13,304 nucleotides of DNA from Candidatus Propionivibrio dominans. GTDB taxonomy: Bacteria; Pseudomonadota; Gammaproteobacteria; Burkholderiales; Rhodocyclaceae. A program made the position numbers and the translations under genes. Numbering within the stretch: position 1 is the first letter of the stretch; each line of letters opens with the position of its first letter. The stretch covers positions 1 to 13,304 of the forward strand of contig JADJNC010000032.1 in the NCBI GenBank assembly GCA_016709335.1. The letters are read 5' to 3'. Below the pieces are notes generated by a model. It saw nothing but the letters and a program-made list of their open reading frames with translations. It did no database searches and had not been told where the DNA came from. Positions 1 through 8,241 of the stretch are shown here, one piece after another.

Positions 1-1193
1 CCACGATGCGCGAGCGCATCGCGCTGAACGAGCTGGATCTGCAGAGCGTCGACAAGATGACCGCCGTCGAAAAGGAAGCGGCAAAGGTCAAGCTGCAACT
101 TGAGTTTGGCACGCTCAAAGCGAGCGCAGCGCAGAAGGCCGCCATCATTGCCGGATTCGGTCAGCTGGTCACGCAGGAAAAGACGCTCAAGGCACAGGAA
201 GAATACCTGCGCGGCGTCGAGCAATTGGAGCAAACAAACGCCCGACAACGCCAGTTCATGATTGATCAGACCGCAGCGCTCGAAGCCTCTGCGAAGTCAT
301 ACGGGTTATCCGAGTCGGCAATCAGCAGCGAGGTTGCTGCACGGCTTGAAGATGCCATAGCCATCACCTCCCAGAACGCGGGAATGGAGGAGCAAACCCG
401 GTTCCTTGAAGAAGAACTGGATCGGCGCAACAAGCTGACCGACGCACTCGAAGCGAACACGCTTGCCCGCCTTCTGAACAATACCGAAACCGCGAAGGCG
501 AAGAAAGCTAAGGCCGACGTGGCCATTCTTGATCGCGCTCTATCCAGCGGGAAGATAGATCAAAAGCAATATGACGAAGCGATTGCCGGAATCGAGGAAA
601 AAACGAACGAATTGGGCGAGTTCATGAAGCAGGCCGCCAAGAATATGCAGGATGTCATGGCGGACTTTTTTATCAACCCAACAGCGGACGGCATGCAATC
701 AATCGCCGAGGGATTCGGCAAGGCAGTGCAAAAGATGATTGCCCAGGCCGCAGCGGCGCATCTCGGAAATCTGCTTTTTGGCGACCTCGACAAAAGCGGG
801 AAGATGGGCGGCTGGATTGGCAAGCTGTTCGGCGCATTTGGCTCAAGCGGTTCGTCATATGACTACGGCGCGTTTGACGAGCTAATTTCTGGGTTCGCAA
901 ACGGCGGCATCATGACCAGCGCTGGCCCGCTGCCGCTGAAATCATACGCCGGAGGCGGCATTGCCAACACGCCTCAACTCTCCCTCTTCGGTGAGGGTCG
1001 CACGCCGGAAGCTTATGTGCCACTGCCTGATGGCAAGCGTATCCCTGTCCACATGCAGGGCGGCGGCGATTCGCCGAACATCACCGTGCACGTCAATTCG
1101 CAGACCGGCGACCCGGCAGAGATTCGCCGCAGCGCTGCAGCCGGCGCGCGCACCGCTCTGGGCCTGATGTCAAGCTCTCGGAGGTACGCATAA
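1..1193 (+). CDS. Phage tail tape measure protein, C-terminal part (partial at left edge)
   Basis: The frame is open to the window edge, so the Met at position 6 is probably internal and the true start lies upstream. The tape measure protein fills the tail tube lumen, sets tail length and is ejected ahead of the DNA. The visible 395 residues are a long, charged, Ala/Glu/Lys-rich helical region (about 1-215), then an amphipathic glycine-rich part. The C-terminus carries a signature common in lambda-type tape measure proteins: FANGGIMTSAG near residue 297, AGGGIAN, then a segment running LFGEGRTPEAYVPLPDGKRIPV. The stop is followed immediately by the ATG of the DUF2460 gene (TAA-ATG), so the two are probably translationally coupled. 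The position just before the distal-tail gene is the usual one. The family call rests on the C-terminal signature, helical composition and synteny; I cannot judge total length. Confidence 0.88.
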   Translation, partial: TMRERIALNELDLQSVDKMTAVEKEAAKVKLQLEFGTLKASAAQKAAIIAGFGQLVTQEKTLKAQEEYLRGVEQLEQTNARQRQFMIDQTAALEASAKSYGLSESAISSEVAARLEDAIAITSQNAGMEEQTRFLEEELDRRNKLTDALEANTLARLLNNTETAKAKKAKADVAILDRALSSGKIDQKQYDEAIAGIEEKTNELGEFMKQAAKNMQDVMADFFINPTADGMQSIAEGFGKAVQKMIAQAAAAHLGNLLFGDLDKSGKMGGWIGKLFGAFGSSGSSYDYGAFDELISGFANGGIMTSAGPLPLKSYAGGGIANTPQLSLFGEGRTPEAYVPLPDGKRIPVHMQGGGDSPNITVHVNSQTGDPAEIRRSAAAGARTALGLMSSSRRYA

Positions 1194-2054
1194 ATGGCCG
1201 ATTTTCTGGAGGAGCGCATTTCTGATTTGATTCGTTACGGATCGTCATGGGCCGAAGACTATCAAGTCGACATCACCACCACTTCCAGCGGGCAGGAAGA
1301 CAGATTCATGCGCCACACATTCCCGCGCCGCACGTTCGACGTGTCGTACATGATGACGACGCAGAAGCTATATGACGAGCTGTGCGCCATCTATCACCGT
1401 GCGCACGGAAAGTATTCAGGATTTCGCGCCAGGTGCTATGACGAGTGGTCCAGCAATGGCGCAACGGGGACCCCGACCATGGTAGACCAGCCGCTAACAC
1501 TGATATCAGGATTAACGTATCAACTCCGGAAATACTACGGTCGCGACAAATCAGCAGGCGCTTCTGGCTATCCCTACCGGACAATTTACAAGCCTGTTTC
1601 TGGCACGGTTATCGTCGCAGCCGATGCCAAAAAAGTCGGCGCTTGGACCGTTGACACCACAACCGGCGTAGTTACGTTTTCCGCGACTACTGGCAGCATT
1701 ACCTCGATCACCAACGCGGCGCAGGCGTCCATCAGTTTCACCGGCACGACTTATGCAATCGGCGACTCGTTCTACATTTCCGGCGTCACTGGCATGACCC
1801 AGATCAACGGATTGCGCGCCATTGTTGTCTCGACATTCATCGGCGGCTGCGTTGTCAATATCGACTCGTCCGGATTTTCGGCCTATGCCGGCGGCGGCAC
1901 GACGCAAGCCAAGCCCTATGCCGGGGAAGTTGTGACGGCTGGTTTCGAGTTTGATTACCCGGTACGCTTCGACACCGCACTCGTTGCCGGTCAGGATTAC
2001 CCAGGATATCGGCCCGCTGAAGGAATCCGCCTTATCGAACTGCTGCGGCCATGA
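1194..2054 (+). CDS. DUF2460 distal tail protein (GTA g12-like) with an FCCH-like insert
   Basis: 286 residues. The N-terminus (FLEERISDLIRYGSSW, residues 4-19) and the C-terminus (VTAGFEFDYPVRFD near 247-260, then PAEGIRLIELLRP) are the conserved ends of the DUF2460 / TIGR02217 family. In gene transfer agents its counterpart g12 is the distal tail (Dit) protein that joins the tail tube to the hub. Family members normally pass directly from TGVVTF to the VTAGFEFD strand. Here about 75 extra residues (roughly 166-240, nt 1689-1913) intervene, with the pattern IGDSFYISGVTGMTQINGLR and NIDSSGFSAYAGGG. That pattern is typical of the FCCH-like beta modules (named after the ubiquitin-activating E1 domain) found in phage tail proteins. 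The start ATG abuts the tape measure stop; the stop overlaps the next ATG (ATGA). Family assignment is firm; the insert's role in surface binding is inference. Confidence 0.9.
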   Translation: MADFLEERISDLIRYGSSWAEDYQVDITTTSSGQEDRFMRHTFPRRTFDVSYMMTTQKLYDELCAIYHRAHGKYSGFRARCYDEWSSNGATGTPTMVDQPLTLISGLTYQLRKYYGRDKSAGASGYPYRTIYKPVSGTVIVAADAKKVGAWTVDTTTGVVTFSATTGSITSITNAAQASISFTGTTYAIGDSFYISGVTGMTQINGLRAIVVSTFIGGCVVNIDSSGFSAYAGGGTTQAKPYAGEVVTAGFEFDYPVRFDTALVAGQDYPGYRPAEGIRLIELLRP

Positions 2055-2881
2055 AGTCAGTAGTTGCCCCCCCGGAAACGTCGACCGCATGCCTGCGGAT
2101 TGAGTGCACCAACGGCACGACAGTACGCCTGACGCAATACCCGGTCGACCTGACGATGAGCAATTCCGAAGTCTATCAAGCCGTCGCCGGTTATGACTTC
2201 TCCGGAGTGCAGGAAACGGCGAGTTTTTCCCCGTCTGCGGTCGACCTGCAAGGCATCATGGACGCATCCGGAATTACCCGCGATGCCGTCATGAGCGGCA
2301 TTTTCGACGGCGCGAAGTGCTACCTTTTCCGCGTCAATTTCCTGGCCCCTGTCGAGGATTACGAACCGATAACCGCATCTGTTCTCGGCAAAACCACATT
2401 TGAGGACAACAGGTTCACCATCGAAGAGATGAGCCTGATAGACGCGCTCAATCAGTCGGCTGGCGGCTCGATCCTTGTGACGTGCCCAAAGACGTTCGGC
2501 GGAACTGAATACGCCGGATGCGGCCAGACATATTCCCTTGCAACCGGAACCATATCAAGCGTGACAAGCCAATTCGTCGTGCGCGATTCAGCACGTGGCG
2601 AGCCTGCTGACTGGTATGGCCTTGGTAAAATTTGGTTCACTTCGGGCGCAAATGTCGGCATCAAGCCGCGCGAAATTCAGGACTATGCTGCGGACGGAAC
2701 CATCACAGTATTCGAGCCTTTTTACTATCCGGTAGTAATCGGCGACGCCTACAGCATGGCACCCGGCTGCCGCAAGAGGCTGGAAGATTGCCGCGACAAG
2801 TGGGCAAACGTTGCGAATTTCGGTGGCTTCCCGGACGTGCCTACCTCGTCGAGTTATGCCCAGGTGGGCAACAAGCGATGA
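2051..2881 (+). CDS. DUF2163 / phage BR0599-type tail hub protein (GTA g13-like)
   Basis: 276 residues. The C-terminal motif PGCRKRLEDC followed by RDKWANVANFGGFPDVP (residues about 238-264) is diagnostic of the DUF2163 / Phage_BR0599 family. Members sit between the Dit protein and the NlpC/P60 peptidase; the GTA counterpart g13 forms part of the baseplate hub. Four cysteines (about 145, 157, 240, 247) are placed as two pairs, CPKTFGGTEYAGCG and GCRKRLEDC. They could bind a metal, as iron-sulphur or other metal sites are common in tail hubs; that is inference. The ATG overlaps the upstream stop by four bases (ATGA), and its own stop overlaps the next ATG in the same way, so all three genes are probably coupled. 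The internal CYLFRVNFL and GKTTFEDNRFTIE segments fit the beta-rich N-terminal half. No truncation is seen. Confidence 0.9.
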   Translation: MKSVVAPPETSTACLRIECTNGTTVRLTQYPVDLTMSNSEVYQAVAGYDFSGVQETASFSPSAVDLQGIMDASGITRDAVMSGIFDGAKCYLFRVNFLAPVEDYEPITASVLGKTTFEDNRFTIEEMSLIDALNQSAGGSILVTCPKTFGGTEYAGCGQTYSLATGTISSVTSQFVVRDSARGEPADWYGLGKIWFTSGANVGIKPREIQDYAADGTITVFEPFYYPVVIGDAYSMAPGCRKRLEDCRDKWANVANFGGFPDVPTSSSYAQVGNKR

Positions 2882-3291
2882 CGCCTGACGACATCATTGC
2901 CGCAGCCCGTAGCGCCGTTGGAACGCCATTCAAGCACCAGGGGCGCACGCCTGGCGTGGCTCTTGATTGCGCTGGCCTGGCGCTATACGTCGCTACGGAA
3001 AACGGCGTCGACACCATCGACCACGAAGGCTATCCGCGCGAACCGTTCGGCGGATTGCTGGAAGCCGCGCTAGACGAACAGCCGGGGCTTGAGCGAGTTT
3101 TCGACATGCGTACCGGCGATATCCTGCTGATGCGCTTTTCAGTTGGGCCGCAGCATCTCGCCATATTCACCGGGACGACACTGATCCACGCCTACGCTGT
3201 CGCGGCCACTGTTTGCGAGCATGACTTTACGCCGAAATGGGCTGCGCGCGTGGTGGCAATTTATCGCTTCGTCGGGGTGACGCATGTCTAA
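2878..3291 (+). CDS. NlpC/P60 family tail-tip peptidase (GTA g14-like)
   Basis: 137 residues, a compact NlpC/P60 domain with nothing added. I chose the ATG at 2878 because it overlaps the DUF2163 stop (ATGA) and gives the family's standard beginning (TPDDIIAAARSAVGTPFKHQ); the open frame extends upstream but only as antecedent reading inside the DUF2163 gene. Catalytic residues are visible: Cys31 in LDCAGL, His93 in PQHLAIF and His104 in TLIHAY. NlpC/P60 enzymes cleave gamma-D-glutamyl bonds in peptidoglycan peptides; in the tail tip this opens the wall locally during DNA entry. The order Dit, DUF2163, peptidase, large hub strongly supports a tail-associated role rather than a lysis role. The 3' end overlaps the hub gene by eight bases. 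Confidence 0.92.
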   Translation: MTPDDIIAAARSAVGTPFKHQGRTPGVALDCAGLALYVATENGVDTIDHEGYPREPFGGLLEAALDEQPGLERVFDMRTGDILLMRFSVGPQHLAIFTGTTLIHAYAVAATVCEHDFTPKWAARVVAIYRFVGVTHV

Positions 3292-6200
3292 GACAGTCGG
3301 CCAGTGGGTTGGCACAGTCGTTGGCGCTGTCATCGGATTTTACACAGGCGGCACCAGCTACATCGCGCTCGGCGCTGCTGTTGGTGGCGCGGTTGGAGCG
3401 GCGGTTGATCCACCAAAAGGCCCGAACATCGTTGGGCCGCGCCTGTCCGATCTGGGCGTTCAGACCGCTTCATATGGCTCGACGATTCCGCGCCTTTACG
3501 GTACATGCGCGGTTTACGGCACGGTCGTATGGATCGAAAACAACCAGCTACGCGAAACCAAGTCCACAACCAAATCAGGCGGCAAGGGCGGCGGCGGCGG
3601 CGGAAACACCACCACCTACTCGTATTCAGCCACGATCGCCATTGTCTTGTGCCAAGGCCCGATTGCTGGCGTCCGTCGCATTTGGGCCGGATCGAAATTG
3701 ATCTATGACGCGGGCGATTCGTCAGCCACCGGCATGATTGCCTCAAGCGCTGCAATTTCCGGCATCACGATCTACACTGGCGACGATACCCAGATGCCGA
3801 ATGATCGCATGCAGATGACTCTGGGCGCTGGCAATGTCTCGGCGTGGCGCGGAATTGCTTACGCGGTGATCGAGGATTTTCAGCTTGCTGATTACGGCAA
3901 TTCTCTGCTCGGCTGCCCGTTCAAATTCGAGGTGATGTCGGATGCCACCTTCTCCCAATACAGCCAGCAGGGTTATTACCCAACCGGAGTATTCCCGCAG
4001 TTCTCCGATTACCTGATGTGCCTGGGCCGCGTCGAGTCTGGCGTGATGAAATTCGATCACAGCGGCCTCACGTATTCGGTAACGTCTGACGGCGTGCTGA
4101 TCTCCACCAACGCCTCTAACGCAGGGACATTTTCTTCATTCGGGCATGTCGGCATGCTTGGCACCCAAAGCGTCGATTATGTCGGCACTTACACAGGCGA
4201 TCTGTATGTTGGCGGCGTGGCGCTCATGCACCACTATTCCACCAGCGCTACGCTTCCGGCTGGCGTGTGGCACATGATGGGAGCATGCGTCGACAAGGCC
4301 GGGACGCGGCTGTATGTGCTTGCCCACCGGCAGAGCGACGCAACAAACTGGCTGCAAACCTATGACAGCAGTCTTAACCTGCTGACGCAGGGCAGTCAGA
4401 GCGTTTATCCGTTTGTGACAAATGCAGGTTCGTATCCGCTCATCCCTGGAAATGATGAGGTGTTCACGGTCGAGGAAGGTGGCGACTTTCTGTGGAAGGC
4501 AAATTCCTACGCCGTGAATGTGACGCTATACCCAATCGTCGCGGGCGTGGTTGGGTCCACGCTGCACTCGTTCACAAATCCATTCATGGGGCCGTATGGC
4601 AGCCGGATGACAATCGCCGCAGAAAATCAAATGCTCTGGGGCGCGCATGACGGCGGCGGCATTTTCTTGTTTTCCCGCGCTTCGACTGGCGCCCCGTCGC
4701 TGGTGCCGCTGGCTGATGTCATCTCGGCAGAGTGCCTGACCACCGGATACCTGAGTGCTGGCGATATCGACGTGACGACGATCACCGATGACGTGCGAGG
4801 CTATCGGATAACCAACAATGCCGCTGTCAGGGCGGCGCTGGAAGCGCTGCAGGCACCGTACCCGTTCGACGTGATACAGGATGGCTACAAGATTAAATTT
4901 GTCAAGCGTGGGGGCGGCAGTGTCGCCACAATCGTCTATGAGGACATGGGGACAACTGCCGGGAACAAGACGGATGAGCCGCGCCTGACCGTAGTCCGCG
5001 AAATGGACGCGCAACTGCCGCGCCGAATCGAAATCAGCTACTTCGATGCGGACCGGGAATACGACACCGGGGAGCAGGCCGACGAGAGATTGAACAGCAC
5101 CGGAACGTCGCTGATTCGAGTCGAGGTGCCTGTCGTCATGACGGCGAACGAAGCGGCAGGAGCGGCCAGCACGCTGCTGTACCTGTACCACTTGGAGCGG
5201 CTTGACCTGTCGCTGTCGATTCCGACACGCGACCCCTACAACAAACTGCAGCCGGCTGATCCTATTTTTGTAGTTACACCGGATGCCACCTATTTTTGCC
5301 GCATCACAAGCCTGACGCACGAGAGCGATCGCGTCATCAAGCTGACCGCGCGGCTTGCTGCTGTGGCGTTGTATTCGCCGACAGCGGTCGGCGGTGTGCC
5401 CAACGTGCAGGGGCCGTCTGTTTCGTTGTCCGGGCCGTCCATCATGGCTATCATGGACATCCCGACTGTATCGGGCAACGATACTCCAGGCCTCGTCATC
5501 GCGGCGCGTGGTGCCTACTCAGGGTGGAGGGGTGCAGAGGCGCTGCGCTCAGATGACGGCGGCGTCTCGTGGACGTCTCAAGTCGGAATTCCGCCTCCCG
5601 GCGCAACGGTGGCGCTGGCCAACAACACCATTGGATCAGGACCTACGAACGCCATGGATGTAAAAAACGTCCTGAATGTATCCATGGTGAACGGCGACAT
5701 TTCAAGCGTGACCGAGTTGGCGCTGTTCAACGGGGCGAACCTGTTCGCCTACGGCGAGCCGGGGCGCTGGGAGATCATCGGCGCGCGTACCGTCACGCTG
5801 CAGGGCGACGGCACCTACAACCTGACCAATCTGCTGCGCGGGCGCTACGGAACCGAGTGGGCGATGACTTCGCACGCTGTCTACGATGACGTGATTTTGC
5901 TGGATGGTTCGCTGGCATTCACGGCGCAGCCTACAGCGACGCTCGGCGCGGCAAGGGAATGGACGGTGCTGGGCAATGGTGATTCTGACGTTTCGCAGAA
6001 TCAGCAGACGTTCACATATGCCGGAGAGAATCTGGAATGCCTATCCCCGGTGCATGTATCTGCTATTCAGGCGGCCAGCGGAGATTGGGCAATAAGCTGG
6101 GTTAGGCGCACACGAATAAACGGCGAATGGCTGGATTATGTCGACGTCAGTCTAGGCGAGACGGCAGAAAGTTACGTAATCGACATCTACGATGACAGCG

Positions 6201-7021
6201 CGTACACAACGATAATCAGGACGATCACGGCCAGCACACAGACGGCGACCTATAACCTGGCGCAACAGACAATTGATTGGGGTTCGGGCGTTTCCGACAT
6301 TTATTTCCGCGTTTCGCAGGTTTCCGATCTCGTCGGCACAGGCCGAAGTCTTGATTCCGAAGGCACGTCAGCATTTTCGTGGGGCGACCCGACCTGGGCG
6401 AATACGGTCGCGCTGCTGCACATGAATGACACCGGCCTGACCGATGTTACTGGCAAAACTGTTACAGTCGGAAGCGCCGCACGGTCGTCCGCGCAATCGA
6501 AATTTGGCGGATATTCCGCGCTGTTCGGTGCGTCCGGTACGCCCCTGGATATGCCTGACTCAAGCGACTTCGCTTTTTCTACGGATTTCTGCATAGAGTG
6601 CTTTATTTATCCAACCACCTCCACCGGCACGCTAGTCATCGCGGCAAAGCGGTCCGCGTCGACATTTTGCCCGTTTTACTTTGCCCTCAATGCCGGAAAT
6701 CTTTACGGGATATTTTCATTGACCGGGGCCGGTTGGGACGCATCGCTAACCGGGGCAACAACCGTGCCGCTAAATCAGTGGTCGCATGTGGCTCTGACGC
6801 GTCTGAGCGGGACAGTTACTTTGTGGTTGGATGGCGTATCGGATGCCACCGTGGGGCTGTCTGGCGCACTGATGACAAACGCCAGCCCAGTCTATATCGG
6901 CGGCGAATACGACGGCACAAAAGGACTCAATGGATACCTTGACGAGGTGCGGATTAAAAAAGGTGTCGCTGTGTATTCGGGCACATTCACCCCGCCAACT
7001 GCCCCATTCCCGAATTTCTGA
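3284..7021 (+). CDS. Host-specificity tail hub/tip protein (GTA g15-like) with internal beta-rich insert and C-terminal LamG-like domain
   Basis: 1245 residues, the largest protein here, expected at the tail tip where it contacts the cell surface. Residues 1-42 are a glycine/alanine-rich hydrophobic N-terminus usual in this family. Residues 43-221 form the first hub region (GPRLSDLGVQTASYGSTIPR; polyglycine loop near 99-108; CPFKFEV at its end). The hub resumes at about 470 (PLADVISAECLTTGYLSAGD, RGYRITNN, then DGYKIKFVKRGGG near 530) and continues to the hallmark NLLRGRYGTEWA near 850. A fibronectin-III-like segment covers about 920-1030 (HVSAIQAASGDWAISWVRR). A LamG/concanavalin-like domain fills about 1035-1245 (TVALLHMND, FCIECFIYP, WSHVALTRLSGTVTLWLDG, YLDEVRIKKGVAVYSG). 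Residues 222-468 form an insert between the conserved hub halves. The ATG overlaps the peptidase stop by eight bases. The hub call is secure; receptor or glycan binding by the added domains is inference. Confidence 0.9.
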   Translation: MSKTVGQWVGTVVGAVIGFYTGGTSYIALGAAVGGAVGAAVDPPKGPNIVGPRLSDLGVQTASYGSTIPRLYGTCAVYGTVVWIENNQLRETKSTTKSGGKGGGGGGNTTTYSYSATIAIVLCQGPIAGVRRIWAGSKLIYDAGDSSATGMIASSAAISGITIYTGDDTQMPNDRMQMTLGAGNVSAWRGIAYAVIEDFQLADYGNSLLGCPFKFEVMSDATFSQYSQQGYYPTGVFPQFSDYLMCLGRVESGVMKFDHSGLTYSVTSDGVLISTNASNAGTFSSFGHVGMLGTQSVDYVGTYTGDLYVGGVALMHHYSTSATLPAGVWHMMGACVDKAGTRLYVLAHRQSDATNWLQTYDSSLNLLTQGSQSVYPFVTNAGSYPLIPGNDEVFTVEEGGDFLWKANSYAVNVTLYPIVAGVVGSTLHSFTNPFMGPYGSRMTIAAENQMLWGAHDGGGIFLFSRASTGAPSLVPLADVISAECLTTGYLSAGDIDVTTITDDVRGYRITNNAAVRAALEALQAPYPFDVIQDGYKIKFVKRGGGSVATIVYEDMGTTAGNKTDEPRLTVVREMDAQLPRRIEISYFDADREYDTGEQADERLNSTGTSLIRVEVPVVMTANEAAGAASTLLYLYHLERLDLSLSIPTRDPYNKLQPADPIFVVTPDATYFCRITSLTHESDRVIKLTARLAAVALYSPTAVGGVPNVQGPSVSLSGPSIMAIMDIPTVSGNDTPGLVIAARGAYSGWRGAEALRSDDGGVSWTSQVGIPPPGATVALANNTIGSGPTNAMDVKNVLNVSMVNGDISSVTELALFNGANLFAYGEPGRWEIIGARTVTLQGDGTYNLTNLLRGRYGTEWAMTSHAVYDDVILLDGSLAFTAQPTATLGAAREWTVLGNGDSDVSQNQQTFTYAGENLECLSPVHVSAIQAASGDWAISWVRRTRINGEWLDYVDVSLGETAESYVIDIYDDSAYTTIIRTITASTQTATYNLAQQTIDWGSGVSDIYFRVSQVSDLVGTGRSLDSEGTSAFSWGDPTWANTVALLHMNDTGLTDVTGKTVTVGSAARSSAQSKFGGYSALFGASGTPLDMPDSSDFAFSTDFCIECFIYPTTSTGTLVIAAKRSASTFCPFYFALNAGNLYGIFSLTGAGWDASLTGATTVPLNQWSHVALTRLSGTVTLWLDGVSDATVGLSGALMTNASPVYIGGEYDGTKGLNGYLDEVRIKKGVAVYSGTFTPPTAPFPNF

Positions 7022-7033
7022 ACGGACTGAACA

Positions 7034-7732
7034 ATGTCAAACTCTACCCGCACATTCGATGTACTAATCCAGTCGCAGGCCAGCAAAGAAGTAACCGCCA
7101 ACGCGATGCTTGACGCGCTAAGCCAAGCGTCCACATACGGTCGCAGGGAGTCTGTATGCTCTGGCCTTGTATTTGGCATCTACGGCGGAAATGTCGTGCT
7201 GGCAAGCGGTGCGCTGTCGCAGATCGCTAACACCACAGCGACGATGACGGCGTCGACTACCAATTACATCGTCTCGAAAAAGTCGGACGGGGCTGTATCA
7301 ACGTCGACCGCAACGACGAACTGGGACAACCTCGCAGAATACTGGAGGCTGTATTCGGTCGTCACGGGCACGGCAACAGTCACAAGCTACACCGACTCGC
7401 GCGAGATCGGTCGCTTTCTCGGCGGCGACGCCACGACACGGTTCCGCGTGCCGGTCACGAAGACAACCGCGTTCACGGTTGCGGATCATGAGGACGACAT
7501 CATCGTCAACGGGTCGGCATCGGTAACAGCAACACTGCCGACAGCGTCTGCATACCCTGGCAGAAAAATCCGCATCAAGACGCGCGCGGCATACACGGTC
7601 GTCTCCGCGTCGTCGAACGTCAAGCCTCTGGACACCGACACGGCGGGCACGGCGATCCTTGCCGCGACTGCCGGCAAGTGGGCGGAACTGGTGAGCGACG
7701 CCAGTAACTGGATCATCATGGCTGGCAACTAG
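7034..7732 (+). CDS. Tail fibre-like / minor structural protein
   Basis: 232 residues, starting 12 bases after the hub stop. The N-terminus contains QSQASKEVTANAMLDALSQAS (about 13-33), resembling the QAQKEVTVNEALDAL motif at the start of proteins found after tail hub genes. The middle (about 45-130) alternates short strands rich in Thr and Ser (IANTTATMTASTTNYIV, VTGTATVTSYTDSREIG). The C-terminal part (about 140-232) looks like a fibre beta domain: ATLPTASAYPGRKIRIKTRA followed by WAELVSDASNWIIMAGN. Proteins of this kind are usually trimeric adhesin or fibre components attached to the tail tip. The gene ends with TAG. Family name is uncertain; position and sequence style support a structural role. 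Confidence 0.72.
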   Translation: MSNSTRTFDVLIQSQASKEVTANAMLDALSQASTYGRRESVCSGLVFGIYGGNVVLASGALSQIANTTATMTASTTNYIVSKKSDGAVSTSTATTNWDNLAEYWRLYSVVTGTATVTSYTDSREIGRFLGGDATTRFRVPVTKTTAFTVADHEDDIIVNGSASVTATLPTASAYPGRKIRIKTRAAYTVVSASSNVKPLDTDTAGTAILAATAGKWAELVSDASNWIIMAGN

Positions 7733-7760
7733 GTTTAACAACGCATCGCGGCCGCAGAGC

Positions 7761-7770
7761 CGGGAAGGGA
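7761..7770 (+). promoter_or_regulatory. Shine-Dalgarno site for a GTG start
   Basis: The purine run GGGAAGGGA sits seven bases before GTG 7778. It supports the GTG start of the small membrane protein, since no ATG lies nearby in frame. The 45-base gap before it is the largest break within the late operon. Confidence 0.6.
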
Positions 7771-7777
7771 ATAACAA

Positions 7778-8029
7778 GTGTCAGAAACGCAACTTTTAAC
7801 CATCGCGGGAATGCTGGTGGCCGCGCTGTTCGGCGTGCTGGCCGCGATCGTCGGCTGGATAGGATCGCGGGTGATTGAAAAGCTCGACTCAGTTGTCGAG
7901 ATGCTGCACCAGGTTGCTGATGAGCTGCATTCGAGAATCAACAGGCTCGACACGCGCGTATCGGTTATCGAAACGAAGTGCGGTGTACAGCATGATATTC
8001 ATTTGCATTCGCGTAGCGTTGCCAAGTGA
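7778..8029 (+). CDS. Small membrane-anchored coiled-coil protein of the lysis region
   Basis: 83 residues from a GTG start supported by an upstream purine-rich Shine-Dalgarno site. Residues 7-29 (LTIAGMLVAALFGVLAAIVGWIG) form one clear transmembrane helix. Residues 32-66 are a charged amphipathic helix with heptad spacing (VIEKLDSVVEMLHQVADEL, INRLDTRVSVIE), likely coiled coil; the tail is His-rich. This is the architecture of XhlA-like and DUF2730-like proteins placed next to holins, and of some spanin-like accessory proteins. The neighbours (a two-helix holin candidate 210 bases downstream) favour a role in membrane lysis or its timing. The stop overlaps the next start as GTGA. The membrane and coiled-coil calls are visible; the lysis role is inference. 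Confidence 0.72.
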   Translation: MSETQLLTIAGMLVAALFGVLAAIVGWIGSRVIEKLDSVVEMLHQVADELHSRINRLDTRVSVIETKCGVQHDIHLHSRSVAK

Positions 8030-8241
8030 ACGAGTTTCGCCGGTTGCGCATCAAGTGTGCGATGGAGTCGCTCGCGGAGCTGCGGGAGAAGATACACAAG
8101 ATTCGCGATGATGAAGACCGCTCGATTGCCAGCGGAATTGACGGAAGCAAGGACGCATCTGACCTGCTCAGCGAGGCGGGAATGATCTTGCTGGTTGCAA
8201 TTGGACAACTCGACAAAGCCAAGAAAGCGAAAAACACATGA
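8026..8241 (+). CDS. Small charged hypothetical protein in the lysis region
   Basis: 71 residues from GTG 8026, which overlaps the upstream stop as GTGA; an ATG at 8062 would give a protein 12 residues shorter. Neither has a strong Shine-Dalgarno site, so coupling to the upstream gene is the best argument for the GTG. The protein is mostly helical and charged (SLAELREKIHKIRDDEDRS), with a short hydrophobic stretch (AGMILLVAIGQL) near residues 51-62 and a Lys-rich end. That stretch is too short and isolated for a confident membrane helix. I do not recognise a family. The stop overlaps the holin start (ATGA), so it belongs to the same translational unit. Confidence 0.6.
   Translation: MNEFRRLRIKCAMESLAELREKIHKIRDDEDRSIASGIDGSKDASDLLSEAGMILLVAIGQLDKAKKAKNT

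Noticed and set aside
1551..2090. Minus-strand ORF of 179 codons opposite the DUF2460 gene
   Set aside because: Antisense shadow; Arg/Gly/Asp-rich with no motif and no operon partner.
4526..5320. Long minus-strand ORF of 264 codons opposite the hub gene
   Set aside because: It lies wholly antisense to conserved hub sequence, has no ribosome site and no domain-like composition; a shadow of GC-rich coding bias.
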